In this document: piece after piece, positions 10,027 to 17,492 of the stretch | How positions within the stretch are numbered: position 1 is the first letter of the stretch | How the letters are laid out: the number at the start of each line of letters is the position of its first letter | Assembly: GCA_041685075.1 (NCBI GenBank) | Contig: JAWLGN010000020.1 | Span: 1-32,974 of the forward strand | DNA: 32,974 bases | From: JAMCRM01 sp041685075 | GTDB lineage: Bacteria; Acidobacteriota; Terriglobia; Bryobacterales; Bryobacteraceae | Reading direction: 5' to 3' | Made by a program: the position numbers and the translations under genes | The notes under the pieces: model-generated | Database searches by the model: none | What the model saw: only the letters and a program-made list of their open reading frames with translations | What the model was told of the DNA's origin: nothing

Positions 10027-10040
10027 GTGCGCTCGGTACC
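9909..10040 (+). repeat. Three-copy imperfect direct repeat spanning the FG-GAP gene promoter/start
   Basis: Copy 1 (9909-9945) and copy 3 (10003-10040) match at about 31 of 37 positions with one gap. Both run from CCTCTCGC through GCGTGCGCT to GTACC. Copy 2 (from 9977) keeps only the first ~16 bases, CCTCTCGCGGCACTAT. Copies 2 and 3 are also both preceded by CCGT and lie 26 bp apart. Copy 3 contains TATACT and the proposed GTG start. The arrangement suggests local duplication of a promoter/start segment, or a repeated protein-binding site. Confidence 0.7.
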
Positions 10041-11184
10041 GCTATTGCTGCTATGCTGGCCTGTGCTCTCAGCCAATCCTCCGGCGCGTTTCGAGCGCCA
10101 TCACGTAGCCTCCGAGTTGAAGGGCGGGTACCAGGCCGGGGTGGTGGACATCAACGCGGACGGCAAGCCCGACCTCGTCGCGCTCGGCAGCGGTATGAGC
10201 GAACTGGTGTGGTTTGAGAATCCCTCGTGGACCCGCCATGTTATCGCGGATTCATTCAAGCAACCGATTAACTTCGACGCGTGGGACCATGATGGGGACG
10301 GAGTTCCCCTGCTCGCGCTGGCCACCGGATTTTCGATGCACGCGGAACGCAGCAGCGGCGAGGTGTGGATCCTGGAGCGCCGGGGCGATCCGCGCGAACG
10401 TTGGGCGGTTACCCGCATCGACCGTCTTCCCACCTCGCATCGCCTCCGCTGGGCCGATATCGAAGGCAACGGGCGGAAGGTCCTCGTCAACGCGCCGCTC
10501 ACCGCCGCGGACGCCAGGGCGCCGGAGTTTGCCGGAGTTACTCCTTTGGTATATTACCGGCCCGGCGAGTGGAAGCGGCGCACCATCGAGCCGTCCAACT
10601 CAGGCGTGGTGCATGGTCTGGATATCGTGGACTGGGACGGCAACGGGCGCGAGGCGATCCTCACCGCCGGCTTCGACGGCATCCGGCTCTTTCGTTACGG
10701 CGTCGACGGCCGCTGGACGCGCACCACGCTCGTCGAGGGAGATCCTTCGCCGCGGCCCAAAGGCGGTTCGAGCGAGGTGGCTGTAGGGCGCCTGGGCGAA
10801 CGGCGTATCCTGGCCGCCATCGAGCCGTGGCACGGGCACCAGGTGACGGTATACACCGAAGCCAACGGCGGATGGACGCGCCGCGTGCTCGACCGCTCGC
10901 TGGTGGAAGGCCACACCCTGACGCTCGCGGATCTGAACGGCGATGGTCTCGATGAAATCGTGGCCGGCTTCCGCGGCGAGGGCCATGCGATCTACGTCTA
11001 CTACGCCGAAGATGCCGCGGGCGAGCGCTGGCGCCGGGTTCCGCTCGACGACAGCGTGGCGGCTTCATCCTGCGCCGTGGCCGACATCGACGGCGACGGC
11101 CGCCCGGACATCGCCGCCATCGGCTCCTCGACGGCGAACCTGGTCTGGTATCGCCACGCCGGGGTATCGCCCGCGCGGCACTGA
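10027..11184 (+). CDS. Exported FG-GAP/VCBS-repeat beta-propeller protein
   Basis: A protein of about 385 residues with a short signal peptide (h-region PLLLLCWPVL ending at SA) followed by at least six Asp-rich calcium-loop repeats of the FG-GAP/VCBS type, such as DINADGKPD, DHDGDGVP, DWDGNGRE, DLNGDGLDE and DIDGDGRPD. These are expected to form blades of a beta-propeller outside the cytoplasm. The family often serves in adhesion or ligand binding, and no catalytic motif is seen. The start is uncertain. GTG 10027 gives a 16-residue signal peptide like those of neighbouring secreted proteins. ATG 9991 and GTG 9967 are in-frame alternatives. None has a clear ribosome-binding site. Sixteen bases separate it from the first glycosyltransferase gene, suggesting one transcript. 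Confidence 0.85.
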   Translation: MRSVPLLLLCWPVLSANPPARFERHHVASELKGGYQAGVVDINADGKPDLVALGSGMSELVWFENPSWTRHVIADSFKQPINFDAWDHDGDGVPLLALATGFSMHAERSSGEVWILERRGDPRERWAVTRIDRLPTSHRLRWADIEGNGRKVLVNAPLTAADARAPEFAGVTPLVYYRPGEWKRRTIEPSNSGVVHGLDIVDWDGNGREAILTAGFDGIRLFRYGVDGRWTRTTLVEGDPSPRPKGGSSEVAVGRLGERRILAAIEPWHGHQVTVYTEANGGWTRRVLDRSLVEGHTLTLADLNGDGLDEIVAGFRGEGHAIYVYYAEDAAGERWRRVPLDDSVAASSCAVADIDGDGRPDIAAIGSSTANLVWYRHAGVSPARH

Positions 11185-11200
11185 TATCGTAAAATCGGAT

Positions 11201-12211
11201 TTGCGCGATTCAACCGTTACGGTTGCGGTCCCGACGCTGGCGGCCGATGACCGGTTATTCGATTGCATCCGCTCGCTGGAGTGCCAGACGTTCAGGAATT
11301 TCGAACTGGTTATCGTGGACAACAGCGGGCAGCGGCTGGTACGGGCGCGCGGACTGGTTCCAGCCGGCGCGCGCGTTATCGAGCAGGACCGCAATACCGG
11401 CTTCGGCGCGGCCGTGAACGCCGCGTGCAGGAGTTCGCAAGCGCCCTACCTGGCGGTGCTGAACGACGATGCGGTGGCGCATCCCGGCTGGCTGGTGGCA
11501 CTGCTCGAGGCGATGGAACGGCGCCCCGACGCCGGTATGGCCGCCTCGCAGGTGCGCCTCTACGGCGAGGAGCACCTGGACTCCTGCGGGATGCTGGTGT
11601 GCCGCGACGGAAGCAGCAAGCAGCGCGGCCATCTGCGGCGCCCCGAGGACTACCCCGTCGAGGAGGAAGTGCTGTTCCCCAGCGGGTCGGCCGCCCTCTA
11701 CCGCCGCGCGATGCTGGAGGAGACCGGGTTGTTCGACGAGAGGTTCTTCCTCTACTGCGAGGACACGGATTTGGGGCTGCGGGCGCGTTGGCTGGGCTGG
11801 CGCTGCCTCTACGTGCCGGAGGCGGTCGTGGAGCACCGCTACTCGCATTCGGCCGGCCGCGCTTCGCCTCTAAAGGCCTACTACGTGGAACGCAACCGGT
11901 TATTCGTGCTGGTGAAAAATTTTCCTGCAAGCATGCTGGCGGCCGCGCCACTGGTGGCCGCGGCGCGCTATGGGTGGCACCTGGCGGCGATGCTCGCGGG
12001 GCGGGGAAGCGCGGCGCGTTTCCGCGAGGGCCACTCGGGATGGCGCATGGCGTTTTACGTGCTGAAGGCTCACGCCGCACTGCTCAGGCGGCTGCCCGAG
12101 CTGTGGCAAGACCGCCGCGGATTGCTGCGCCGCGCGCGGCTTTCGCCGGCCGTCTACCGCCGGCTGCTCGCCAGACACGCGATTCCTGCCCGCCGGGTGG
12201 CCGAACTGTGA
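11201..12211 (+). CDS. Family 2 glycosyltransferase (rhamnosyltransferase-like)
   Basis: An inverting GT-A glycosyltransferase of 336 residues. Its N-terminal nucleotide-sugar-binding part begins VTVAVPTLAADDRL. The metal-binding acidic motif is N88-D89-D90 (LNDDAVAHPGW), and the acceptor-side CEDTD is at 186-190, followed by the typical LGLRARWLGWRC segment. This layout resembles WbbL-type rhamnosyltransferases, but the sugar cannot be told. The C-terminal ~120 residues contain a hydrophobic stretch (AAAPLVAAARYGWHLAAMLA) that may hold it at the membrane. The start is placed at TTG 11201: there is no in-frame ATG or GTG before the conserved N-terminal strand, and the frame upstream overlaps the FG-GAP gene. 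The stop overlaps the next gene's ATG by one base. Confidence 0.87.
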   Translation: MRDSTVTVAVPTLAADDRLFDCIRSLECQTFRNFELVIVDNSGQRLVRARGLVPAGARVIEQDRNTGFGAAVNAACRSSQAPYLAVLNDDAVAHPGWLVALLEAMERRPDAGMAASQVRLYGEEHLDSCGMLVCRDGSSKQRGHLRRPEDYPVEEEVLFPSGSAALYRRAMLEETGLFDERFFLYCEDTDLGLRARWLGWRCLYVPEAVVEHRYSHSAGRASPLKAYYVERNRLFVLVKNFPASMLAAAPLVAAARYGWHLAAMLAGRGSAARFREGHSGWRMAFYVLKAHAALLRRLPELWQDRRGLLRRARLSPAVYRRLLARHAIPARRVAEL

Positions 12212-12954
12212 TGGGCGTGCCGGCATCATCGCTGCTGATCATCGTCCCGGCTTACAACGAAGAGGGCGCCATCGGCGGCGTTGTCGAGGGAGTGCGCCGC
12301 GCGGTGCCGGGCGTCCCGGTGCTGGTGATCGACGATTGTTCGCTTGACGGCACGGTGGCCTGCGCCCGCGCCGCCGGCGCGCGCGTGCTGGCGCTGCCCC
12401 ATCACCTGGGCCTGGGCGGCTGCGTGCAGGCCGGCTATCGCCTGGCGTACGAGCTGGGCTACGACTACGTGATCCGGGTGGACGGCGACGGCCAGCACGA
12501 TCCCGCCGATATCCCCAGGCTGTTTGAGACGCTGCGCGAAAGCGGCTGCGAGATGGTGATCGGCTCGCGGTTCGTCGAGGAGAATGGCAGCCGCGCCTCG
12601 CTGGTGCGCACACTCGGCATCCGTTTCTTCCGCCTGGTGCTGCGGCCCATCCTCGGCAAGCCGGTGCGCGATCCCACCTCCGGCTTTGTGGGGGTGAACC
12701 GCAGCGCGTTACAGGTCTTCAGTCGCAGTTTTCCGCTCGAGTACCCCGAAATCGAAGCGCTGGTGGTATTGCAGCGCAAGGCTTTCCGTTTCGTCGAGAT
12801 GCCGTGCAAGATGCGTCCCCGCACCACGGGGCGATCCTCGATTACGGCGCTGCGCTCGATCTACTATATCCTTCACGTGCTGCTGGGCGTGTTTGTCAAC
12901 GTGCTCAAGTACGACGGCCGCCTGCGGCGCGGCCTGAAGGGCAAGGTTCGGTAA
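12211..12954 (+). CDS. Dpm1-like family 2 glycosyltransferase (polyprenyl-phosphate sugar synthase type)
   Basis: A 247-residue GT2 enzyme of the dolichol-phosphate-mannose-synthase-like group. It starts VPAYNEEGAI (residues 12-21), has IDDCSLDGT (40-48), and the DxD motif is D91-G-D93 in VDGDGQHDP. The family moves a sugar from a nucleotide donor to polyprenyl phosphate at the cytoplasmic face of the inner membrane. No C-terminal transmembrane pair is fused; the adjacent DUF2304 protein probably supplies the membrane part, a pairing seen in many bacteria. The ATG overlaps the previous stop by one base (TGATG). The product could feed the TMTC-like enzyme two genes downstream. Sugar identity is unknown; mannose is only suggested by analogy. 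Confidence 0.87.
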   Translation: MGVPASSLLIIVPAYNEEGAIGGVVEGVRRAVPGVPVLVIDDCSLDGTVACARAAGARVLALPHHLGLGGCVQAGYRLAYELGYDYVIRVDGDGQHDPADIPRLFETLRESGCEMVIGSRFVEENGSRASLVRTLGIRFFRLVLRPILGKPVRDPTSGFVGVNRSALQVFSRSFPLEYPEIEALVVLQRKAFRFVEMPCKMRPRTTGRSSITALRSIYYILHVLLGVFVNVLKYDGRLRRGLKGKVR

Positions 12955-12961
12955 CCGAAGC

Positions 12962-13336
12962 ATGGAACGTCTGCTCAACGTGATGACCGCAACCAGCGTT
13001 CTGCTGATCGTGCTGGTGCTGATCTCGGTGCGGCGCGCGCATATCCGGGTGGAGTATTCGGTGAGCTGGCTGCTTGCCGGGGTGGCGCTGCTGGCGCTCT
13101 CCCGCTCCCATGTTTTCCTGGACGTGCTGGCGCACCACCTGGGCATTTCCTATGCCCCGCTGGTCCTGTTGTTGATTGTCGGCGGTGTTTTCCTGATCAT
13201 GTTCTTCCGCTTCTCCGTGATCATTTCCCGGCTCAAGGACAACAACATCGCGCTGGCGCAGCGGGTGGCTATCCTGGAGTATCACATCCAATCGTTAAAG
13301 GAGGAGCGTCCGGTTTGTGAAAGCCCAAAAATCTGA
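12962..13336 (+). CDS. DUF2304 small membrane protein
   Basis: A 124-residue protein with three predicted membrane helices (about residues 7-22, 36-55 and 66-86) and a C-terminal amphipathic or coiled helix (about 88-114). The pattern matches the DUF2304 family, which is very often encoded beside Dpm1-like GT2 enzymes and may anchor or assist them. It begins seven bases after the GT2 stop and overlaps the start of the TMTC-like gene by 20 bases, so all three should be co-translated. The AAAGGAGG serving the next gene lies within its 3' end. Biochemical function of the family is not established as far as I know. Confidence 0.82.
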   Translation: MERLLNVMTATSVLLIVLVLISVRRAHIRVEYSVSWLLAGVALLALSRSHVFLDVLAHHLGISYAPLVLLLIVGGVFLIMFFRFSVIISRLKDNNIALAQRVAILEYHIQSLKEERPVCESPKI

Positions 13337-15068
13337 AAAAAAGCCGCGGGAAAAGAAGCCGCGGGAAAAGAAAGCGCGGCCGCCCCAGGTCGGGCAAACC
13401 AACCGGTTGTTCTGGCCCACGATACTGGCTGTTTTTACCGCCATTTTTGTGGTCTTCGAGGTGTACTCCCCGGTCCTGCGCGGTCCGTTTCTGTTCGACG
13501 ACGACTACCTGCCCTTCCGGAGGCCGGACTTTCCGGACGATCTGCGGCACTGGATGGGTGGGGTGCGGCCGCTGCTGATGTTCACCTATTGGGTGAACTT
13601 CCGGATCTCCCCGGAGGACACGTTCTTCTACCACGTCGTTAATGTTCTGCTGCACTTGGGCGCGGGTGCGCTGGTGTTTCTGATCCTCCGCCGTGTGCTG
13701 GCCCTGGCGGGCGTTCCTGAAGACCGCGGCCGGCTGCTGGGAGCCTTCGGGGCGGGCGTCTTTCTGCTGCACCCGGTCCAGACCGAATCGGTGGCCTACG
13801 TCGCCAGCCGTTCGGAGAACCTGAGCGTGTTCCTGTTTCTGGCGGCCTTCGCGGTATTTCTGTGCCGGCGCGCGGAGGCGATCTCCTGGCTGCGGGCAGG
13901 CGCGGTTCTGCTGCTCTTTGCCGGGGCGCTGGCCAGCAAAGAGCATACCCTGGTGCTGCCCGCTCTACTGCTGTTGGCGGATTACTATTCGAATCCGGGC
14001 TTCTCCCTGCAGGGGATCCGCCGCAACTGGCGGCTCTATCTTCCCATGGCCGGGGGCGCCGCCGCCGGGCTGGCGATGATCTGGAGCCTGCTGTTTCACG
14101 CCGACACCGCCGGCTTCGGGGTCAAAGAGATCGCCTGGTACGAATACTTCTTTACCGAGTGCCGCGCGCTGTTCGTCTATTTGCGGTTACTGGTGCTGCC
14201 CTACGGGCAGACCGTGGACTACGATTTCCCCTTCTCCCGCACCCTTTGGGAACACGGGGCGGTCTTCGGCCTGGCGGCGCTGGTTGTGATTACCGGGGCC
14301 GCGTGGTTCTACCGCAGGCGTTGGCCGCTGGCCTCGTTCGGCTGGTTCGCGTTTCTGATCCTGATGGCGCCGACTTCGTCGGTGATGCCCATTCACGACC
14401 CCGTCGCGGAGCGGCGGCTGTATCTCGCGATGCCCGCGCTGCTCATCATCGCCATGGAACCGCTGCGCAGGGTGGAGTTGAACCGGCGGGTGCTGGCGGT
14501 GCTGGCGGCGGTGCTGGCGGTAAGCGGGGTCCTTACCTACAACCGCAACCAGGTGTGGCGCGGCCAGATAGCGTTGTGGGAGGACGCCGTGGAGAAGGCT
14601 CCTCGCAAGGTGCGCCCGCGGTTTCAATTGGCCTATGCGCTGTTTGCCGCGAACCGCTGCGAAGAGGCGCTGCCGCACTACCGCATTGCGGCGGAACTGG
14701 AGCCGCCCCGCTACGATCTCCTGGTGGATTGGGCCCTGGCGCACGACTGCCTGAACCAGTCTGAAGAGGCGCTAGAGAAGCTCCGGCGCGCCGCTCTCCT
14801 CGAGGACAGCGCTCACGTCCATTCCCTGATGGGAATGGTCTACGCCAAGCAATCCCGCTGGCAGGAAGCGCTGAAGGAACTTGCCACGGCCGAAACTATC
14901 GATCCCAATTACGCGATGACCTATGTCTACCGGGGCGGCGTGCGGCTGGCGCAGGGCGATGCCGCAGCCGCGGTGGCGGAGTACCGCCGGGCGCTGGCTA
15001 TCGAGCCGCAAAATTCGGTGGCGGCCCAGGCGCTGGCCACGGCCCAGGGCCGGCTGCAGGCGCGCTGA
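13317..15068 (+). CDS. TMTC-like GT-C membrane protein with C-terminal TPRs (putative protein O-glycosyltransferase)
   Basis: A 583-residue protein: a Lys/Arg-rich cytoplasmic N-terminus with a tandem KKPRE repeat (residues ~8-19), then about ten hydrophobic segments (about 32-420), then about four tetratricopeptide repeats (about 440-580). The first extracytoplasmic loop holds FDDD (60-63), matching the acidic catalytic motif of GT-C enzymes. HPVQTESVAYVASRSE (152-167) and SKEHTLVLP (207-215) resemble conserved segments of animal TMTC proteins, which O-mannosylate cadherins from dolichyl-phosphate mannose. By analogy this enzyme would glycosylate exported protein using a polyprenyl-phosphate sugar; the activity is inferred. 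GTG 13317 is chosen because AAAGGAGG lies about 12 bases upstream. It overlaps the DUF2304 gene by 20 bases. Confidence 0.83.
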   Translation: MKAQKSEKKPREKKPREKKARPPQVGQTNRLFWPTILAVFTAIFVVFEVYSPVLRGPFLFDDDYLPFRRPDFPDDLRHWMGGVRPLLMFTYWVNFRISPEDTFFYHVVNVLLHLGAGALVFLILRRVLALAGVPEDRGRLLGAFGAGVFLLHPVQTESVAYVASRSENLSVFLFLAAFAVFLCRRAEAISWLRAGAVLLLFAGALASKEHTLVLPALLLLADYYSNPGFSLQGIRRNWRLYLPMAGGAAAGLAMIWSLLFHADTAGFGVKEIAWYEYFFTECRALFVYLRLLVLPYGQTVDYDFPFSRTLWEHGAVFGLAALVVITGAAWFYRRRWPLASFGWFAFLILMAPTSSVMPIHDPVAERRLYLAMPALLIIAMEPLRRVELNRRVLAVLAAVLAVSGVLTYNRNQVWRGQIALWEDAVEKAPRKVRPRFQLAYALFAANRCEEALPHYRIAAELEPPRYDLLVDWALAHDCLNQSEEALEKLRRAALLEDSAHVHSLMGMVYAKQSRWQEALKELATAETIDPNYAMTYVYRGGVRLAQGDAAAAVAEYRRALAIEPQNSVAAQALATAQGRLQAR

Positions 15069-15069
15069 C

Positions 15070-16182
15070 ATGCGGCCCCTGTCAATCGGGGTCAACGCCC
15101 TCTACCTGATTCCCGGAGGCGTCGGCGGCACCGAAATCTATCTGCGCAACCTGCTGGCGGCGCTGGCGGAGATCGACTCCGTCAACCGCTACTTCATCTT
15201 CACCAATCGGGAGACCGGGGACGACCTGGTGCCCGCGCGCCCCAACTTCACCGCTGTGCCGCAGCGCGTGCGGGCGGCGCTCCGCCCGGCCCGCATCCTG
15301 TGGGAGCAGACGCTACTGCCGGCGGCCGCCGCGCGGTTGAACCTGGACGTAATGCTGAACCCCGGCTTCACCGCGCCGCTCTACTGCCCCTGCCCCGGCG
15401 TCACGGTCTTTCACGATCTGCAGCACAAGCGCCACCCGGAGTTCTTCCGCTGGTGGGACCTGCCCTTCTGGCGCATGCTGCTCTACTGTTCGGCGCAGCT
15501 TGCCGAGGTGGTGGTGGTCATGTCGGCATGCACCGCGGCGGACCTGCGCCGCTACTACCGGCTGCCGGAGGCGCGCATCCGCATGGTGCCCATCGGGGTG
15601 GACCCGGTCTTCTTCAAGCTTGCCCGGCGGAGCCCGGAGCCGCTGGTGCTGGCGGTCTCCACGCTGCACCCGCACAAGAATCTCGACGGTCTGCTGAAGG
15701 CCTTCGCGGAGTTCCGCCGGCTGCGCCCCGCCTTCCGCCTGGTAGTGGCGGGGCTGCGCGGCTTCGCCGCCGGCCGCCTGGAGCGCCTGCGCAAGGAACT
15801 GGGTCTCGACGATGCGGTGGAGTTCAGCGGCTGGATTCCGCGGGAGCAGCTCTACGATCTCTACACGCGGGCCTGCGTGTTCATCTACCCTTCGCTGTTC
15901 GAGGGGTTCGGCATGCCCGTGATGGAGGCAATGGCGGCCGGTATCCCCACCGCCTGTTCCGATATCGAGCCGCTGCGCACGCACGCTGGCGACGCCGCGC
16001 TGCGCTTCAATCCGCGCGATATTGGTGCCATGCGCGACGCGCTGCTGCGGTTGGTGGATGACCAGGCGCTGCGGGCATCGCTGGCGGCGGCGGGACCGGC
16101 GCGCGCGGCGCTCTACGGTTGGGAGGCTTCGGCGCGCGCAATGCTCGAAGCGCTTTCGGACGCGTTCAACGGCGCAAGGTGA
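15070..16182 (+). CDS. Family 4 (GT-B) glycosyltransferase
   Basis: A retaining GT-B glycosyltransferase of 370 residues. The N-terminal Rossmann domain starts IGVNALYLIPGGVGGTEIY (residues 6-24) with the Gly-rich acceptor loop. The C-terminal donor domain carries VSTLHPHKN (about 197-205) and the EX7E motif E278-E286 (EGFGMPVME). It resembles mannosyltransferase-type GT4 enzymes of cell-surface polysaccharide assembly. The sugar is not predictable. The ATG lies two bases after the TMTC-like stop, so it is the last gene of the six-gene glycosylation cluster. Its 3' end overlaps the 3' end of the convergent secreted-protein gene by 17 bases. No transmembrane segment is evident. Confidence 0.9.
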   Translation: MRPLSIGVNALYLIPGGVGGTEIYLRNLLAALAEIDSVNRYFIFTNRETGDDLVPARPNFTAVPQRVRAALRPARILWEQTLLPAAAARLNLDVMLNPGFTAPLYCPCPGVTVFHDLQHKRHPEFFRWWDLPFWRMLLYCSAQLAEVVVVMSACTAADLRRYYRLPEARIRMVPIGVDPVFFKLARRSPEPLVLAVSTLHPHKNLDGLLKAFAEFRRLRPAFRLVVAGLRGFAAGRLERLRKELGLDDAVEFSGWIPREQLYDLYTRACVFIYPSLFEGFGMPVMEAMAAGIPTACSDIEPLRTHAGDAALRFNPRDIGAMRDALLRLVDDQALRASLAAAGPARAALYGWEASARAMLEALSDAFNGAR

Positions 16183-16798
16183 AGGTGCCGCTCTCGCCCG
16201 CCGGCCCGTTGTAGGAGCCGCTCATCTCGTCGCCCTTCACCGCGGTCTTCACGCGGTAGACGCCGTCGTCCGTGGTCACTTCGAAGGTCAGGTTGTCACC
16301 CTCCAACCGGGCGTTCTCGATAGGGGCGCTGCCCTCCGGCGCGCTCACGGTGCCGAGGATGCGGCCGCCGGAAACAGAGAGTTCGAGTTCCACGCTGAAC
16401 TCCCGCCCGGCCGAGGTCCTGGCCTGTCCCTTCCAGTGGCCCGCCACGTTCGTAGCGGCCACGGACCGGGTCGCTATAGCCGGACCGGTGGTGCCGTCCG
16501 GACCCGTGTAGTTGCCCTTCATAGAGCCGTCCGCTACGGCGAAGGTGAGGCGATATCCGCCGCCCGCCGGCAGCGTATAGCTCAGCCGGCCGCCTTCCAG
16601 CATCACGTTTTCGATGGCGATGCTGCCGTCGGCGTTCGACATGGTGCCGGCGAGCCGGCCGCCTTCCTCCTTGAGTTCCAGTTGCACCTTGACTTCACGC
16701 CCGCTGGGGGCGGTGGCGGTCACGTTCCACTTGCCGGTCACATCGGCCGCGGCGGCGGCAAAGATCGAGAGCAGACACAGGGCCGTCAGTCGCATCAT
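16166..16798 (-). CDS. Secreted protein with two tandem homologous domains, unknown function
   Basis: A 210-residue exported protein. The signal peptide is about residues 1-18 (MMRLTALCLLSIFAAAAA). The mature part is an internal duplication: repeat 1 at about 20-117 and repeat 2 at about 118-210, beginning VTGKW and VAGHW. They share the blocks SGRE/AGRE, LEL, GGR-GT, IEN-LEG and a YxGP segment. Each repeat looks all-beta and Gly-rich, consistent with a small beta-barrel or sandwich domain. No catalytic residue pattern is seen. The second ATG (M2) could be the real start; GGGAG lies about 12 bases upstream. It is the last of three minus-strand genes and overlaps the convergent glycosyltransferase by 17 bases. 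Confidence 0.75.
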   Translation of the reverse strand: MMRLTALCLLSIFAAAAADVTGKWNVTATAPSGREVKVQLELKEEGGRLAGTMSNADGSIAIENVMLEGGRLSYTLPAGGGYRLTFAVADGSMKGNYTGPDGTTGPAIATRSVAATNVAGHWKGQARTSAGREFSVELELSVSGGRILGTVSAPEGSAPIENARLEGDNLTFEVTTDDGVYRVKTAVKGDEMSGSYNGPAGESGTFTLRR

Positions 16799-16822
16799 CG
16801 TACGGGTACTCCCACGTGCTTG

Positions 16823-16851
16823 ATTGTACTATCGCGGTTGCGGTGCGGCAA
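16823..16851 (-). promoter_or_regulatory. Candidate sigma-70-type promoter for the duplicated-domain secreted gene
   Basis: Reading the minus strand, TTGCCG (16851-16846) and TACAAT (16828-16823) are separated by 17 bases and lie 25 bases upstream of the start at 16798. This suggests the gene has its own promoter despite following the DUF1080 gene closely. Confidence 0.5.
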
Positions 16852-16862
16852 CGCGCGGCGTG

Positions 16863-17480
16863 TTATTCAAGATAACTGACTTCTTTGAAGTAGACCACCG
16901 CGCGGGGATCGTGGTTCTGCAGCCCGATGTAGCCGGTTTCGGCGCGCGGCCCGCGTACCGGTTCGTGCCAGGCCTTGCGGGGCGGGACTTCCTGGCTGCC
17001 GCGAAACTCGTTTACCACTTCACCGTTCAGCCTCACGATGGTGAGATCGCCATCGAGGACGATCTCCATGGTGTTCCACTCGCCCATGGGCTTCTGGGTG
17101 CGCTTGGTGGCCTTGCTTAAGGAGTAGATGGCGCCGGTGCAGTGCCAGTCGTCGCCGGCGCTGTCGATCTGCACCTCGTAGCCGTTATGCACGGCGTACC
17201 AGGGGTCGCGGGGCGGTTCGGCCATCCGGATGAACACCCCGGAGTTAGCGTGCTCGGAGGCGGTCTTGAAGACCACCCGGATGGTGGTATTGCCGAACTT
17301 ACGCTCCTTGTAATAGAGCAGGCCCATGCCGCCCTCGGTCTTCATCATGCCGTCTTTCACGACGAAGCGGCCGGGGCCCACCATCTGCCAGCCGGTCAGG
17401 TCCTTGCCGTTGAAAAGCTGCTTCCACTGTGCGGCCTGGCACATCCCGGCGAGCAGCAGGCAGGCGGTCACGAGTCGCAT
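16863..17480 (-). CDS. Secreted DUF1080 (3-keto-disaccharide hydrolase-fold) protein
   Basis: A 205-residue exported protein with a short signal peptide (MRLVTACLLLAGMCQA, about residues 1-16) and one DUF1080 domain over the rest. It starts with the typical FNGKDLTGW (about 23-31) and includes GVFIRM, YEVQI and the MGEWNTMEIVLDG segment. The fold is a concanavalin-like beta-sandwich. Some relatives hydrolyse 3-keto-glycosides, while many have no known activity, so sugar processing in the periplasm is a reasonable but unproven role. The gene starts 12 bases after the permease stop on the minus strand and is likely co-transcribed with it. GATACT just before the ATG is a possible -10, which would give an almost leaderless message. 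Confidence 0.88.
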   Translation of the reverse strand: MRLVTACLLLAGMCQAAQWKQLFNGKDLTGWQMVGPGRFVVKDGMMKTEGGMGLLYYKERKFGNTTIRVVFKTASEHANSGVFIRMAEPPRDPWYAVHNGYEVQIDSAGDDWHCTGAIYSLSKATKRTQKPMGEWNTMEIVLDGDLTIVRLNGEVVNEFRGSQEVPPRKAWHEPVRGPRAETGYIGLQNHDPRAVVYFKEVSYLE

Positions 17481-17492
17481 GTTCTTAGTATC

